Positions 1-11,274 are shown, counted from the stretch's first letter. The stretch: DNA of 64,000 bases from Adiantum capillus-veneris (GCA_014529385.2 CM043948.1:20103951-20167950); one strand, 5' to 3'. Program-made: numbers and translations. Notes: a model not told the origin generated them from the sequence alone.

Positions 1-1613
1 ACATAGTTCATAGATGGAACAAACCTATCAGGAGGTCGCGTGATACGTCCAGATCTACGCACAATAGGTGGCTTAGTCTCAGCCACAACATGTGGTTCCA
101 CTCTATCCTGTCCTTGCTCCTCTTGAGCCCTGACATTTTGTCTTTCACGTGCAGGTCCATCTTCTTGGAAGACAACTCTTCTAATCTCCTCAACCCTCTC
201 TGGTTTAGAATGATATTTGGCTTCATTAAAGTGAACATCATTGCTGCGGATAACCTTTCTGGATTCGGGATCCCAAAGTCTGTACCCCATCTCACCAGAA
301 TTACCATAGCCTAGAAAGATGAACTTTCTACTCTTTGGCTCAAGTTTGTTCCTAAATTCCTTTGCAATGTGAGTATATGCCTCACAGCCAAAGACTTTGA
401 GATGCTTGTATGAGGGCACCTTGCCTGACCATACCATCTCTGCCACTAAATCCTTCTGCAAAACCTTGCTAGGAGATCTATTTATAAGATGAACAGCTGT
501 TGATACAGCTTCAGCCCAAAACCCATTTGGCAGCTGTGCATTAGACAAGATACTTCTGACCTTCTCTTGTATGGTCCTATTCATCCTCTCAGCAACACCA
601 TTTTGAGGAGGATTGTAAGGAGCAGTAAGTTCACGTTTTATACCTTTTGACTCACAAAAGTCCTGAAAGGCCTTTGAAACATAATATCCACCATTGTCAG
701 TGCGTAAGCATTTAAGCTTCTTGCCACTCTGATTCTCCACAAGTGTCACAAACGTTTTGAAAACACTAAACGCTTCATCCTTGTGCTTGAGAAAGTAAAC
801 CCATACTTTCCTCGAGTAATCATCTATAAATGTCATAAAGTAAGAAGCTCCCCCTAGAGATAGGTTAGGCATAGGTCCACACAAATCACTATGAACAAGT
901 GCCAACTGTGTATCTCTTCTACTGCTTCTATGCTTATGTGGTTGCTGTGTTTGCTTACCATACAGACAATGTTCACAGAATTCAAAATCATTAAATGAAA
1001 AGCCAAGAAAATAACCAGAACGAGACAAGATTTCCATTCCCTTCTTGGACATATGTCCTAACCGGCTATGCCACAAAGAAACGTTCGGCTGCTCGGTTAC
1101 ATTGATTACATTTTTAGAGACATTTGATACATAAATCATGTAAAGTCCTCCAGACTTTACTCCATGTGCTACTGTCATAGAAACCTTGGATATCTTCCAC
1201 ATGTTCTGTCCAAAAGTGGTGACGTAGCCAGCATCATCAAGTAAACCTGTGCTGATCAAGCTCTTTGTAATTGCGGGAACATGTCTTACATTCTTCAACG
1301 TGAAAGAAGAGCCATTCTGAAACTTCAATTGAACATCTCCAACACCTAAGATCTCACATGTCTGCCCATTGCCTAGCCGAACATGATCTTTAGTGGTCAC
1401 ATAAGAGGTAAACCACTCCTTGTTTGGAGACACATGAAGTGATGCCTTTGAGTCTATAATCCAGTCACTCAGTGCATTTCCATCAAATGCTGTAAGAAGA
1501 GCTGAGTCCATTGTATTCTTCAAGAAGTAGATGTCTCCTGACACTAGACTGTCATCCTCCACAACAGTGTTTGTCACATTTATTCTTGAATCTTCACTGA
1601 AGACTTGTTCTTC
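1..1613 (-). pseudogene. copia pol fragment: protease, GAG-pre-integrase, integrase (open to window edge)
   Basis: I translated this stretch by hand; the frame is open from 1613 to 1 with no stop, just after a TGA at 1614-1616. Order of domains: a retropepsin site reading D-S-K-A-S near 1449 where D-S-G-A is usual; an HHCC integrase zinc domain (LWHSRLGHM ... CEHC) near 960-1070; the integrase core with HSDLCGP, RTDNGG and NGVAERMNR supplying the D-D-E residues; then the typical copia tail (FLGYG near 305-320, GYRLWDPESRK near 255-280). It cuts and integrates element cDNA in the nucleus. The first in-frame ATG is at 1511, but the natural start was upstream in gag. The Lys in the protease motif should abolish its activity. 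The family call is certain; whether the whole frame was ever recently active cannot be judged from this part. Confidence 0.85.
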
Positions 1614-1629
1614 TCACCATGGTCTTCAA

Positions 1630-2400
1630 CTTTCTCTTTTCCTTTTTCTGCTTTCCATTCTCTGCAGTCTCTTTTCATGTGACCCTTCAATGGTAGCATT
1701 CTATGTCACTCTTGCCTTTAGCACTGCGGGACTTGCTACGAGATTTATTCCTCTTTCCACCTTTGTACTTTTCTTTGGTCCTTCCCCTGACAACTAAGGG
1801 TGTTCCTTTTCCTTTGTCCATTGTGTTTCTATTGGTTTCTTCAGTAAGCAGACTTCCTTCTACACCTGCTATGTTCAAACCATCTGGAGGTGTAGAATTA
1901 CTCAAAGCTGTGTAAAAAGTGTCCCAACTTTCCAGCAATGTGATCAACAGGAACATAGCTCTAACAGGTTCATCAAACTTGACACCTTGAGCTGACAACT
2001 GACTATAGATTGTGTTGAATTCATTCAGATGATTGGACATAGGTGTCCCTTCTTTCATCTTCAAGTCAACAAGCTTCTTAAGCCAGTATACCTGTGAAGC
2101 TGCACTCTGCTTCTCATAAAGATCACTCAGTTTTAACCATGCTTGATAAGCCGACATCTCGTCTGCTACATTGAAGTAAACGCTTTCTGCCAAAGTCAAC
2201 ATAATGGTAGAAAGTGCCAATTCATCCATTTTGCTCCATTCATTTTCGTCCATATCTTCTGGTTTTATCCCCTTGAGCTTTATAGGTTTTATCTACTTCT
2301 TTTGTACTAACACATGCCAAATCTGATTCTTCCACAATGGGAAATTGGTTCCATCCAGCTTCTTGATATTGTAAAGAGCAGTGTCTTGTGATCCAGCCAT
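1630..2400 (-). pseudogene. copia gag (UBN2/DUF4219-type) with stop and frameshifts
   Basis: The ATG at 2400 opens a frame beginning MAGSQDTALYNIKKLDG, the usual start of plant copia gag, followed by the helical capsid region (WSKMDELALSTIMLTL, then LKMKEGTPMSNHLNEFNTI) that packages element RNA in cytoplasmic particles. A TAG at 2293-2295 interrupts it, and a downstream ATG at 2253 reopens the frame to 1687. The zinc knuckle at about 1660-1695 (CYH, then KGHMKRDC) has lost several bases, so spacing is short and the frame shifts. A second shift near 1590-1600 separates gag from the protease frame. The protein is therefore not made in full; family identity is clear from the sequence pattern. 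Confidence 0.8.
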
Positions 2401-3473
2401 AGCTACGCTTCACAGTAGTTTACTTTCCTGGGAAGAATTCGGCAGAGTTTCCCCTGTAAACTGACCTCTGAACCAATATCAACCTGTCAAATGAACCAAG
2501 AAAGCTTCAGATTCAGCAGAAATTTTGGCAGAGTCTCCTTTGTAAAATGGCTCTTGTGTACTCAAAAAACAGACAAAAAACAGCTCAAAAAACCACTATC
2601 TCTCTAACACTGTAAGCTGTGGGTAAACCTGTCCTGCACCTGTACTGTCTCTCACTGTCCTGTAAGCATAGACTGCAACAATGCCTCAACGGCAGTAAAG
2701 CAAAGATGCCATCCCAACTGTCTAACTCATAGTCAATACATCCTAGCTGCCTATCTAAGGGTGCTCGAGGGATCGCTCCAAGACCTGTATCACCAAAAAG
2801 ATCTCAACATTCGAGAATCCCCCAGCTTAATAAAACCTCACTCGACCCTCAACAAAGGCTGAAGTAAATCTGATAGTACATAGACTTCCCACAAAGTCAT
2901 ACATCCACAAATTTCCCACTGTATGCTGTAACCGCTGCGGCGGTTGTTTGCTGCGTGACTCACAGCCAGCAAACCCTCAACAGACATTCATCATCTCTGA
3001 CAATGCATCCCATGTGGAAGTACCTGCAATGTCAGGATGAAATCTAGAATATCAAGAAACAAACACAAGCTACATGATGAACTAGTGGATGCCGCCTATA
3101 GTCTGTGTGTAGATGCGCCCATGTCGTATGTGACACGCCTCCAAGAACTGTGAGCCGTCCTTTGATGTGTAGATAGCCACAAATCAGCACTCTGGGAGTG
3201 CCAATATCCTCAGCACCTGCAGTCGTAGGCCGAAACCCCAAATTTGCAGAGTCGGATTGCACCCGTCGAGACCACGTAGTCGAAAATGACCTGCGTAGAA
3301 CTCTGTCGAAGCCGAACGGTCGTCGAGATGACCTCAGAATGAAATTCTGAGAACACCAAGGCCTTCGGGCTCTCCCACAGGAATTGGGGCCGTGTCTTCG
3401 CCTGTTGAATCTCACTCCAATCTGAGCAGGTGACTCTGGCTACCTACAAATGCTGCCCCGAGCCTCGATCTGA
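2401..3473 (-). other. Leader of copia element E, no gene seen
   Basis: This stretch lies between the primer site and the gag ATG of element E. Short open frames occur (for example 3044-3415 on the minus strand) but show no family pattern. About 1.07 kb is long for a copia leader, so part of it may be foreign. Confidence 0.5.
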
Positions 3474-3485
3474 GCTCTGATACCA
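3474..3485 (-). other. Primer binding site, initiator Met tRNA (element E)
   Basis: The minus strand reads TGGTATCAGAGC, the standard plant copia primer site complementary to the 3' end of initiator Met tRNA. It sits two bases inside the LTR end at 3488. Confidence 0.85.
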
Positions 3486-3487
3486 GT

Positions 3488-3679
3488 TGAAGGAGTACGA
3501 GCGGAAGTGCGATGCGAGAGAGAGTGCGAGAAGAAGATCACGGCGATATGGTGAGCTCACTCTACTGTAATGTGCAAAGCATAGTGAGTTCTTATTAGGT
3601 TTATACAAAAGAATATGTGTACATACCTCGCGGCCCGCCCACATACCTAGGCGACCACATTGGGCTTTATACCCCAACA
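3488..3679 (-). repeat. 5' LTR of copia element E (192 bp)
   Basis: On the minus strand it begins TGTTGGGGTATAAAG and ends CTCCTTCA, with the TG...CA ends of an LTR, and abuts the primer site. It contains TATAAA-like boxes and a CT-rich downstream part. The partner LTR is outside the window, so the outer limit at 3679 rests on the terminal dinucleotides only. Confidence 0.7.
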
Positions 3680-4704
3680 GTGATGTCCAAGTGATGAAGG
3701 TTGATGCGGCATAGGGACATATCGATGAAGAGCGAATGGAGTGCCTATGACCAGGCATCAAATTCATGAAGGGAGGGTCAAAAGTTTTTGCGGTTATGCG
3801 GCAAAGAGGACCATGCGATGTTGAGATTACCAGTGTGCTGTGAAAAAGACATGATTTCCTTTTTTCTTGTTCATGATATTGGAAATGTACTTCTTGCACT
3901 TGGGGTACTCTGCCTTGGCTATGCCTAAAATGTTTTGTAAAAAAATCTTTTAAAGCAAAGCACATGCACATAAGGCACTTGACTTCTAACCAAGGGACTC
4001 ATGAACACTGTGAGTTCGCACATGTCCACCGTGCGTGCCAAGTGTTACGGCATAAGCCGGTGTGTGCCATGTGTTATGCCTTGGCCGTATGGTGGGAACC
4101 TTACCTAGGAATGGGGGGATGCCAAGAGGCATTAGTCATGAGGAGCGAGGGGACACGACTAACCTATATGAAGGGCCTCTTGTGACCTTTGTAAACATAC
4201 ACAATAACCAATCTAATCAGTTATGGCTGCGGACGTGAACATCTATCTCTCTCTCTCTCTAATGATGTGCGGTGCTCCTCTCTCTTGCATTTCTGTGAGC
4301 ACAGTTTCGTAATAGACAGGCACGCCTATAACACACACACACTCACACAATCTCATGTGTGAAGAAAGAGAAGACTATCTCTTCCCAAGCTTTAATGGAG
4401 AGCTCATCACCTACTCCAAGCTTGTGAGATAGAAGCCTACATCGACACACTCTTGGCATGTGGATGCAAATCCAACCAAGAGCCAAGCTTCAATGCATGC
4501 TCATCTTCTCTACCAAGCTAATTACTAAGCTAAGATATGATAATATGAGTGATTATGTGAGGAGATGTACATATTTCTCGTAAGATACTCTTTCTTCCTC
4601 TCAATCTGCTCTCATACCCTGCTAGCTCTCACCATCTTTGAAGGTGTGTGAGGTCTTGGGTCTGAGAACGGGGATAATTAAAGTTGTGTTTGCTAAGTGT
4701 TTTG
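3680..4704. other. Unassigned stretch
   Basis: No coding pattern was recognised. The region holds a short (CT)n run at 4241-4261, a short CA-rich run near 4331-4350 and a TATA-like CTATATGAAGGG near 4162, which recalls LTR promoters, but no LTR ends could be fixed. Confidence 0.5.
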
Positions 4705-5055
4705 CTTAGTGCATGAAGCTTTCATCTTCATTGCACTAGCTAGTCTTGAAGGAACACAAAGAATTGTATTGTACAATGTCTCTCTTGATGGGAGAAACCA
4801 TAATACAAAGCCTTTTGGAGGGGGGACCGGCTCCATGCAAATCCGGTCCTCAACTGTTGTCAATAGCTTAATTTCTCTCTCTTTTGAAAGTATTGTTGAT
4901 GCTATCTAACTAGGTGTTATGCTTTTTTTTGTTCTCTCCACCCAAGAACTCTTGTAAATCTCATTAGGAATCTATTCTAATGAAATGCCCACTAAGTTCA
5001 TGCTAATTTCCGCTACACATAAGTTTTTAGACCATTAAATGTTACAAACAGGATT
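4705..5055 (+). repeat. Dispersed repeat, copy 1 (inverted partner at 11275-11625)
   Basis: Long blocks match the reverse complement of 11275-11625, including CTTTTGGAGGGGGGACCGG (about 4812-4830), a TTTCTCTCTCTTTTGAA block, a TTTCCGCTACACA block and a CATTAAATGTTACA block where similarity stops. By eye roughly four fifths of positions agree with small indels. A G-rich tract followed by A/T-rich sequence resembles a polypurine tract and LTR, but no TG...CA limits or primer site could be confirmed. It could be an LTR or 3' end of an unrecognised retroelement family. Confidence 0.65.
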
Positions 5056-7019
5056 ATGCAATTCTTGTAAATTGGTCATAACTTTCAATTTTAACACTTA
5101 GCTCTCCCTACAAGCATCAAAACATGTTGAGAACTATGAAGGCCTAACCTCTAGCCATCTAAACCTCACAAACATGAAGGTTAGAGTGGTATAGTCGCCA
5201 AAAATTGAAAAAAAGCCAAAAACAGGACCCGTTTTTTCACACAGTTTCGGTTCAAAAATGTTGTGCAAGAGTAAGGTTAATGGTGAGATCGATACTCAAA
5301 AAAAAAGCTAAGTTTTTTTCAGCTCATAAGGCAACTTTGTGGATATATAGCACCTAGAAATTCATTTTCATACTCTTCAAATAATTCAAGAAAAATGGTC
5401 ACTTAACAGGACACATGCAAAAGTGTCCAAGGATATAAAAGTGTCCTGTTACCATTCTAGTGTTAATTAAGTCTAAAGATGTCTATTTGCTAAAATAATG
5501 ATTTCAATGCTGCTTTCAATGGCTGTTTTAAAGAAATCCTGTAAAGAAGGATAAAAGGAACCATTATTTTAATTGTGACAAGAACGTGGTAGTAATTAAA
5601 TAACAAATTACCATGTGTGAGTGCGGGGTGGTAAGTGGGGATTGACGAAGGTTGCCAATCATGGATGGGTGGACCTGATTACTTAGGTAGCTATCCATTC
5701 TCGTGCACTAAAAACGTCTAGAAACTTCTTCATTTGGAAGAGGAGTCCACCAACGGTTGTGCCCTCACATATGTTAGGGAGAAAAAAACGTTAATTGTAG
5801 ATACCTTAACCGAAATAGTTTTTAGACTTTTAACATGTTGTTCCATTTTTGCTGTGACAGGACTAGGTCTCGTTCTAGGGCTATAAACCCAAGCCATTGT
5901 CAATGGTAAAGATATATTTCCTAGATTTTTTTTCTTATTTAGAGACTCTGATTTTTATTAGGCCTAGAGACCTTCTAGGGTCCCATCCCGTTTTTGGTGC
6001 TGGCGGGTTGGGGACCTCACAGTGCCTAAGTTGGAATTGGCAAACCTCAACAAAATTCATATGATTGCATAACCATTACAAAATTGAAGTGAATACTTAA
6101 ACATGAGTACCTGAAATCCTGTCGGTAAATCCATGAAGACAGCATTGTCGATGATCCCTACTTTAACCCTTGGATATCCATGCATGCGGGTGGAAACAAT
6201 ATCATCCGATGAAGTCTTACCCATAATGACAATTTTCTCTATTACTCCCTTAATTTGAGCACTCCTAGCATGCAGGCATGATTTTTTTGTCGAGTCTTTT
6301 GATTCTGAAAACTCAGCAAAATCACCTATAGGCAGTGAGCATGGATGTTTTCCAATAACTGCCTCGCTTATGATCACTCATGTTGTCCAATAACCACTTC
6401 GAATATTGTCCGAAGGCACCAAATTCAGACGATCGTCGGAATCCTCAAGCCGAATGTAAAGACTTGGAAGAATTTTACCCAACAAATGTTTCTGCAATCT
6501 CAAAAAATACTAAGACTTTGGCTGTGGAAGGTATCTCCGTCTTCCCCATAGTCGTCACGACCCCTTTGTGAGTCTGTAGCGAAGGAGTGTGTGGGGGGAA
6601 ACTGTGGGTACCCTCCCTTATGCAATTAAAAAGAACCTATGGGCCTTGGCCTTGGGTGGCCATTGTGTGAGAACAAGCTTGGCATGGGCGATGGCAACGA
6701 GCAGCCTGTCTCGCAGAAGAGAGGAGAGAGATGCCGTGCGGGGCTTTCACCCGTTGGAGATCGATGGTGATGCAATGGGAGTTTCTCCCCTTGTCCTTGC
6801 AACCCGACATATGTCATTGTTGCATGCAGTCTTGCCTGCTATTGATACTATCGACCCATCCTCTCCCCGACTGAGGGCGCTTGCCCACGGTCCTCAAGCC
6901 GCCTCCCTTCGCCTGCTAAGCATCCATGCCCGCCTGCGAGATGTCTTTGGCCCTCCTGGTTGCATGAACATGCAAAAGCATGCAAAAAACTCATGAGCAC
7001 CACGCCCTGGTCCCCAAAA
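5056..7019. other. Unassigned AT-rich stretch with two weak open frames
   Basis: Two open frames were looked at: 6057-6377 on the minus strand, which ends in a CAG-GTACT splice-donor-like context, and 6589-6996 on the plus strand, which is more GC-rich. Neither shows a family pattern. The part 6560-7019 would be the leader of a retroelement if the primer site at 7024-7037 is real. Confidence 0.4.
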
Positions 7020-7023
7020 CTCA

Positions 7024-7037
7024 TGGCTCTGATACCA
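7024..7037 (-). other. Primer binding site, initiator Met tRNA
   Basis: The minus strand reads TGGTATCAGAGCCA, a full match to the standard plant retrotransposon primer site, one base from a candidate LTR end. Confidence 0.6.
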
Positions 7038-7038
7038 A

Positions 7039-7183
7039 TGTGAGTCCCCTAATGGCACTGCCCTAGAATGTTCCTCCCAACCTCCCTTTATATAGCCTCC
7101 TGGGCCTCATTCCTTATCCACACTAGCAGTTAGCCCCTTGGGCTTGGTCCTTGACCACTGAGGTTTATGCCCTTGGCATGACA
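7039..7183 (-). repeat. Candidate short LTR (about 145 bp) next to a primer site
   Basis: On the minus strand it would run TGTCATGCC ... GGGGACTCACA with TG...CA ends and a CTATATAAAGGG promoter element near 7087-7098, directly followed by the primer site. No second copy was found in the window, and no gag or pol is visible to its left, so this may be a remnant or a miniature (TRIM-like) element. The outer end at 7183 is a guess from the terminal bases. Confidence 0.4.
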
Positions 7184-9293
7184 TTAAGGTTGGTCTTTAG
7201 CTTTGAAATTTCCCTAGTTGATGGAACTCTCCCTTCCTTGAGTGATGTATATCTGGTATTTCTGGTTGATACGTGAGTTGGGCTTCTATTATTGACGCAA
7301 TTTTGCATTTTGTTGCTCATTCTCCTTTTTGTTGCATTTTTTGGTAGGCTATTGGTGTTGCCCGCCTTTTTGGATACTGAGATTTTTAGGATCATTGATT
7401 TTATGAGCGATCGTGCCCTTGTGCTCCATTGCAATGCAAGTCCTTACAAATTCACCAACGTTAAGGAACTATGGGAGTTCCTTATGATTGTTGTTGATAG
7501 CTCTCTTATTGAATTTCATTAGTTTTCAGTTGTTGTTGTATGCCATTCTTCAACTTGCCATTGTTTAATGGAGCTTTTTTTTTTCCTTGAAGATAATATT
7601 TTCTTTGAATAAGCATGTGGAGACATACAACTATTTCTCAAATTCTTGACGATTGATATGGATAGCAATTTCCTTATTGCTAGTACTGTGTGTAGAAGGA
7701 ATATATACAAGAGGATATTGATGAGTATTTCTAGATTAGGGTATAAAACCTGGATGACCAAAGAGAAAAAACCCGATGGAGAAAAGTGCCTTTGGTATAT
7801 ACTCTTTTGGAGTTGAGCAATCGGATTTTAAGTACCTCTTCATGCAAGGTGAGTGCTTGTGAGAAACAAAGGAAGAGTGCCTAATGTAAGTGTCAATTAG
7901 GACACTCTATATGCATACGAGAAATTTGTCAAACAAAAGCATGCAATGTGAAATATGGAGTTGAGGGCTGCTTCAGGGTACAGTTCCTTGTATTTCTGGA
8001 ATAGTTCCTTTGTTTTTTTCTTAATCTTTGGATTCAAATACTTATTAATTTTGATCATTCAAGGATTCTCCTTTGAGACAAGATTCGATTCTTTTATTTC
8101 TTGGTCATTTGGAAGCAACCAACTTGGGGCTCCTCCCTTTCTCTTGGCCAATGATTCTACCTGTTTGCCTTTATAGATTCCTATTGCATACTTGTTGAAT
8201 GGGTTGCCTAGTTCTACTAGTCTAGGTCCATTTCTATTCTTTGACTACATTGTTATGAACTTTCTGTGTTCATTAGATCGGTTTTAGATGCTGGTCTGAA
8301 ATCAAACTTGTCATGCTGTGATTGGTCTGGCTATTCTGGTGTGTGATTGCTAGCTCGACTGCCCTTTTTTCTAGTGTTTGACTCTATGAACTGATCTAGG
8401 TACTACTTCTTGTTTCTCAACATACTCTTTATCCATTAGAAAGCAATTAAGTCAATTTCTGTGAGAGGAAAAATGACAATTAGGTGTTGGGGGAGTCGTT
8501 ACAGTAAAAAAAGCCTATCATGTGGGTTTAATACTAGATATTATTTCATTGTTCATTTTCTTATATTTTCACATCACAAAAGGGTGTTAAAAATTGATAT
8601 CGAAAAAAAAAGTTACACATTGAATATAAAAAAGTTCCCTTTTATCGTTGAAATTTCATAGTATAGGGTTTAAAAAATAGTCCTTGAGTACATGCATATA
8701 TAAGTATTACGTACAATGACACACACCCCCACCCCCACCCCCACCCCCCCCCCACCCCCCCCCCCCCCCCCCCCCCCCCTTTTCTTCTTCTCGAGACTAG
8801 GTGTTAATAAGGAACTCTTGCATTTACATGTACGACAATGTAGGTAGGAGGACATTGTGAGCAAAATCAGACTTTATAACCCTATTGTTAGAATGTAGCA
8901 AAGTTCCATGTAACATTTGTGCACTCAAAGAGAGCTATCGATCAAACATATGACATGCAACCACTCACGGGCTACAATACTTAAAGAATATTGTCCATTA
9001 CTGCAGTGAGAGAAAGTTGTTATGTTGGGCAACAAACTACATGAATGTCAAGAATAAAGGCTATCTTTGAAGGGGAGGATTAACTAGACTAAAGAGGAGC
9101 TGCAAGGTTCGATCTTTAGATGACTAAGATCAACAACATGAAACTTTCATCTATACTAGGCCATAGAACCGGTGGTGGATTTTTAATCATGGGTATTACC
9201 ACCACCGATGCATGTTTTCATTTGAGTATTGTGGGAGGAGGGTGAGCTTTGAGTAGCCAAATAGAATAAAATGTTAAAATGTTTTTGTAGGTG
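7184..9293. other. Unassigned stretch with a poly-C tract and a hairpin
   Basis: No gene was recognised. A C-rich homopolymer run occupies 8726-8779. A perfect 9-bp inverted repeat (CGGTGGTGG / CCACCACCG) with a 20-base spacer lies at 9170-9207. Weak open frames at 7292-7522 and 7955-8176 show no family pattern. Confidence 0.5.
8726..8779 (+). repeat. Poly-C / (C5A)n tract
   Basis: Runs of five or more C broken by single A residues pass into about 22 uninterrupted C. Length is likely to vary and assembly may be unreliable here. Confidence 0.9.
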
Positions 9294-9784
9294 TTAGAAG
9301 AGGTGGAGGTCGTGGCGGAAGGGTGTGTCGTCGCTGTTGTCGAGCGTGATAATGAGGTAGCCACGGGCCCCGCGAAAGCGTAACGACCACCTCCGTATAG
9401 GTCGCCTGCACGAGCCCCTGCAGCTGAAGGGTGCCGGCGTAGCGGCCGTCATCCCACTCGACGAAGGCCACCTCCAGCAGCCGCGAGTCATTGCCGACTA
9501 GGAAGCTGGCCTCGCACGAAGCCCAGGTGCTTGGAGGTGCGCGAAACTCCTTTGGTAAGATTGAAGGCGAAGAACGTTCCCGCGCCCAAGTTGGCGGAGA
9601 AGCTGGTGTTCACGGGCAAGAGAAAACCTGGCGCTATCCCCGGCCCGCCGATCTCCACCTGCGCGTAATACGTCACATGGTTCTCCTTGAATCTGCGCGG
9701 CTCCTTCTCGCCACTAACGTCCGTAGCCACTACCAGGAGCAGCGCCACCAATAGCGTGGCTGCTATTCCCTCGCCCCTCGACAT
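9294..9784 (-). pseudogene. Dirigent-like secreted protein, two frameshifts
   Basis: The minus-strand ATG at 9784 starts a signal peptide (hydrophobic core ATLLVALLLVVAT, likely cleavage after VSG). Then come dirigent-type blocks: GTFFAFNLTKG, SKHLGFVRGQ, a central strand (AFVEWDDGRYAGTLQLQG) and a C-terminal FRGARGYLIITL, matching the order of the family's beta-barrel motifs. The blocks lie in three frames: an extra C near 9504 and another near 9377 break the frame. Read across the breaks it would be about 164 residues, close to the usual size. Dirigent proteins guide radical coupling of monolignols in the cell wall. No introns are needed. GC content is higher than the surroundings. It is the only host-type gene seen. 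Either a pseudogene or, less likely, two base-calling errors. Confidence 0.65.
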
Positions 9785-9792
9785 TGCAGGTA

Positions 9793-9795
<3 letters not shown>

Positions 9796-9874
<79 letters not shown>

Positions 9875-9929
9875 TTACTCAGATAGATTGCAGGTATGCG
9901 TGCTCTCTCTCTCTCTCTCTCTCTCTCTC
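9796..9929 (+). repeat. Microsatellites (CT)n, (GT)n, (CT)n upstream of the dirigent-like pseudogene
   Basis: (CT)n at 9796-9840 passes directly into (GT)n at 9841-9872, and a second (CT)n lies at 9903-9929. Relative to the dirigent-like gene these sit in the 5' flank, beginning about 12 bases before its ATG. Confidence 0.95.
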
Positions 9930-10164
9930 AGATCTCTGTTGCTAGATCAGACTACGGTCACACTGGGCCGCCTGCCCCATCATGGATTTGTTGGGTGGGC
10001 GTGCAGTTTCAGTCACATTGGGTTTTACACTAAAAGATAGCATCCGTAGTCAACCATGCAGTCTCGTAAGCCAGGTGGTAGACCATCCGTTTCTCGCGCT
10101 GAATTTACAAATTCCCCACATTTACTTATGGCGTACTCAAACCCCCTTTATTTCGATGAACGCA

Positions 10165-10450
10165 AGCGGGTGTAGTGGTTAGTGCACATGGCTCGTAATG
10201 GGGAGGTCATGGGTTCTGGATATGGTGCACGGCCCACCTGAATTTACTTTTCTCCCCGAATTTACCATATGTCCCGAATTTACAAATGTGCATTGGACGG
10301 CCTGAATCACTTCCACCCGTTGATCCCCTCCTACCCATGCCCGTGTGAGATAGTGTGGAGGCGTGGCACCAGCATTCAACATTTGATGTTTGGGTGGCGT
10401 TTCTTCTGTCATGTCAGCAAATATGGGAGGAAGTAGAGGTCTCTTGTACA
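10165..10450 (+). mobile_element. Possible tRNA-derived SINE
   Basis: A tRNA-like head is visible: a box-A-like TAGTGGTTAGTG near 10173-10184 and a box-B-like GGTCATGGGTTCTGG near 10205-10219, about 30 bases apart, as in RNA polymerase III promoters. The body after it has no open frame. I cannot define the tail or a target duplication; the end near 10450 is approximate. It might instead be a decayed tRNA pseudogene. Confidence 0.4.
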
Positions 10451-10524
10451 ACCTTACTAAAATCCATTCGAGATTTACTATGAAGAAGGGTTCCTATGGA
10501 GACAGATATATGCTCTACTGTGTT

Positions 10525-10528
<4 letters not shown>

Positions 10529-10565
<37 letters not shown>
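10529..10565 (+). repeat. (GA)n microsatellite
   Basis: Uninterrupted GA dinucleotides on the plus strand. Confidence 0.95.
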
Positions 10566-10570
<5 letters not shown>

Positions 10571-10752
10571 GGAGCACACATGTTGGCAAGCTTCTTGTCC
10601 GGGATGGTGCCTCTTGGATTGCCCTTACTCTAGGCTAGGATGGTATGTCTGAGCATGATACCAAAGCTCTAGGTCGTTTGCATTGGTGGATGTTGTTGAA
10701 GGGTGAGAGGGGGTATTAAACACCTATACCGAGAGAGATAGAGATGGCCTTG

Positions 10753-10756
<4 letters not shown>

Positions 10757-10809
<53 letters not shown>
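10757..10809 (+). repeat. (GA)n microsatellite
   Basis: Uninterrupted AG/GA dinucleotides on the plus strand. Confidence 0.95.
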
Positions 10810-10811
<2 letters not shown>

Positions 10812-11274
10812 AACCATTTCGCTAGTGCCACATTGAGAGACGATGCAACTCAATGACAATTGAGCTCATTTATTATTGATGTGTGTTTACATTTAAAGGC
10901 AAGGATACATCACCGTTTCGGTGATGTACCTCAATTTAAATAATAGTGTGAGATAGAAGACAAGAGCTCACACTCTACTACCACATGTCCCTTTCGGGGA
11001 AGGTAGCCCTTCATATAGATACTATATGCGTTCTCCCAATATTGGGTCTTTGTGGTCTGTGTGCTGCGAGGGAAATGACATGGGAATCCTAAGCTGATCA
11101 ACAAGTATTGATTGGTGTGGAGTATCAAACCTCCTCTCCTGAGAAGTGGAGCTGACTAATAGGGAAGGGAATTAGGGCTTGATGCGTGACACATGTGCAA
11201 ATGTAATTGTTCCATTGTTTTGTCTCTACACTCGATATGTATTCTTGAGCTTCCTTTGAAGTATGTAGTATGTG

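Larger units (their letters stand above)
1..3679 (-). mobile_element. Ty1/copia retrotransposon E, 5' part (LTR, leader, gag, PR-IN); continues beyond the window
   Basis: Read on the minus strand the order is LTR (3488-3679), initiator-Met primer site (3474-3485), a long leader, gag (from 2400), protease and integrase (to position 1). Reverse transcriptase and RNase H would lie left of the window. The PR-before-IN-before-RT order and the gag type place it in Ty1/copia. Gag is broken by one stop and frameshifts while the integrase part is open to the edge, so the copy is decayed but not ancient. The leader of about 1.07 kb is long for copia and may hide an insertion or a degraded segment. Confidence 0.85.
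10451..11274. other. Unassigned stretch with (GA)n arrays and a perfect hairpin
   Basis: No gene seen. It holds (GA)n at 10529-10565 and 10757-10809 and a 10-bp perfect inverted repeat TACATCACCG / CGGTGATGTA with a 3-base loop at 10906-10928. The minus strand has an LTR-like look (CTATATGAAGGG near 11011-11022, AATAATAAATGAG near 10866-10878) but no ends could be fixed. Confidence 0.5.

Noticed and set aside
5200-5600. Possible promoter or terminator elements in AT-rich DNA
   Set aside because: TATA- and T-rich strings occur by chance at this composition and no gene is attached.
6057-6377. 106-residue minus-strand frame ending at a splice-donor-like CAG-GTACT
   Set aside because: No protein family recognised, no second exon or acceptor could be supported.
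6589-6996. 135-residue plus-strand frame
   Set aside because: No family pattern; lies where a retroelement leader would be on the other strand.
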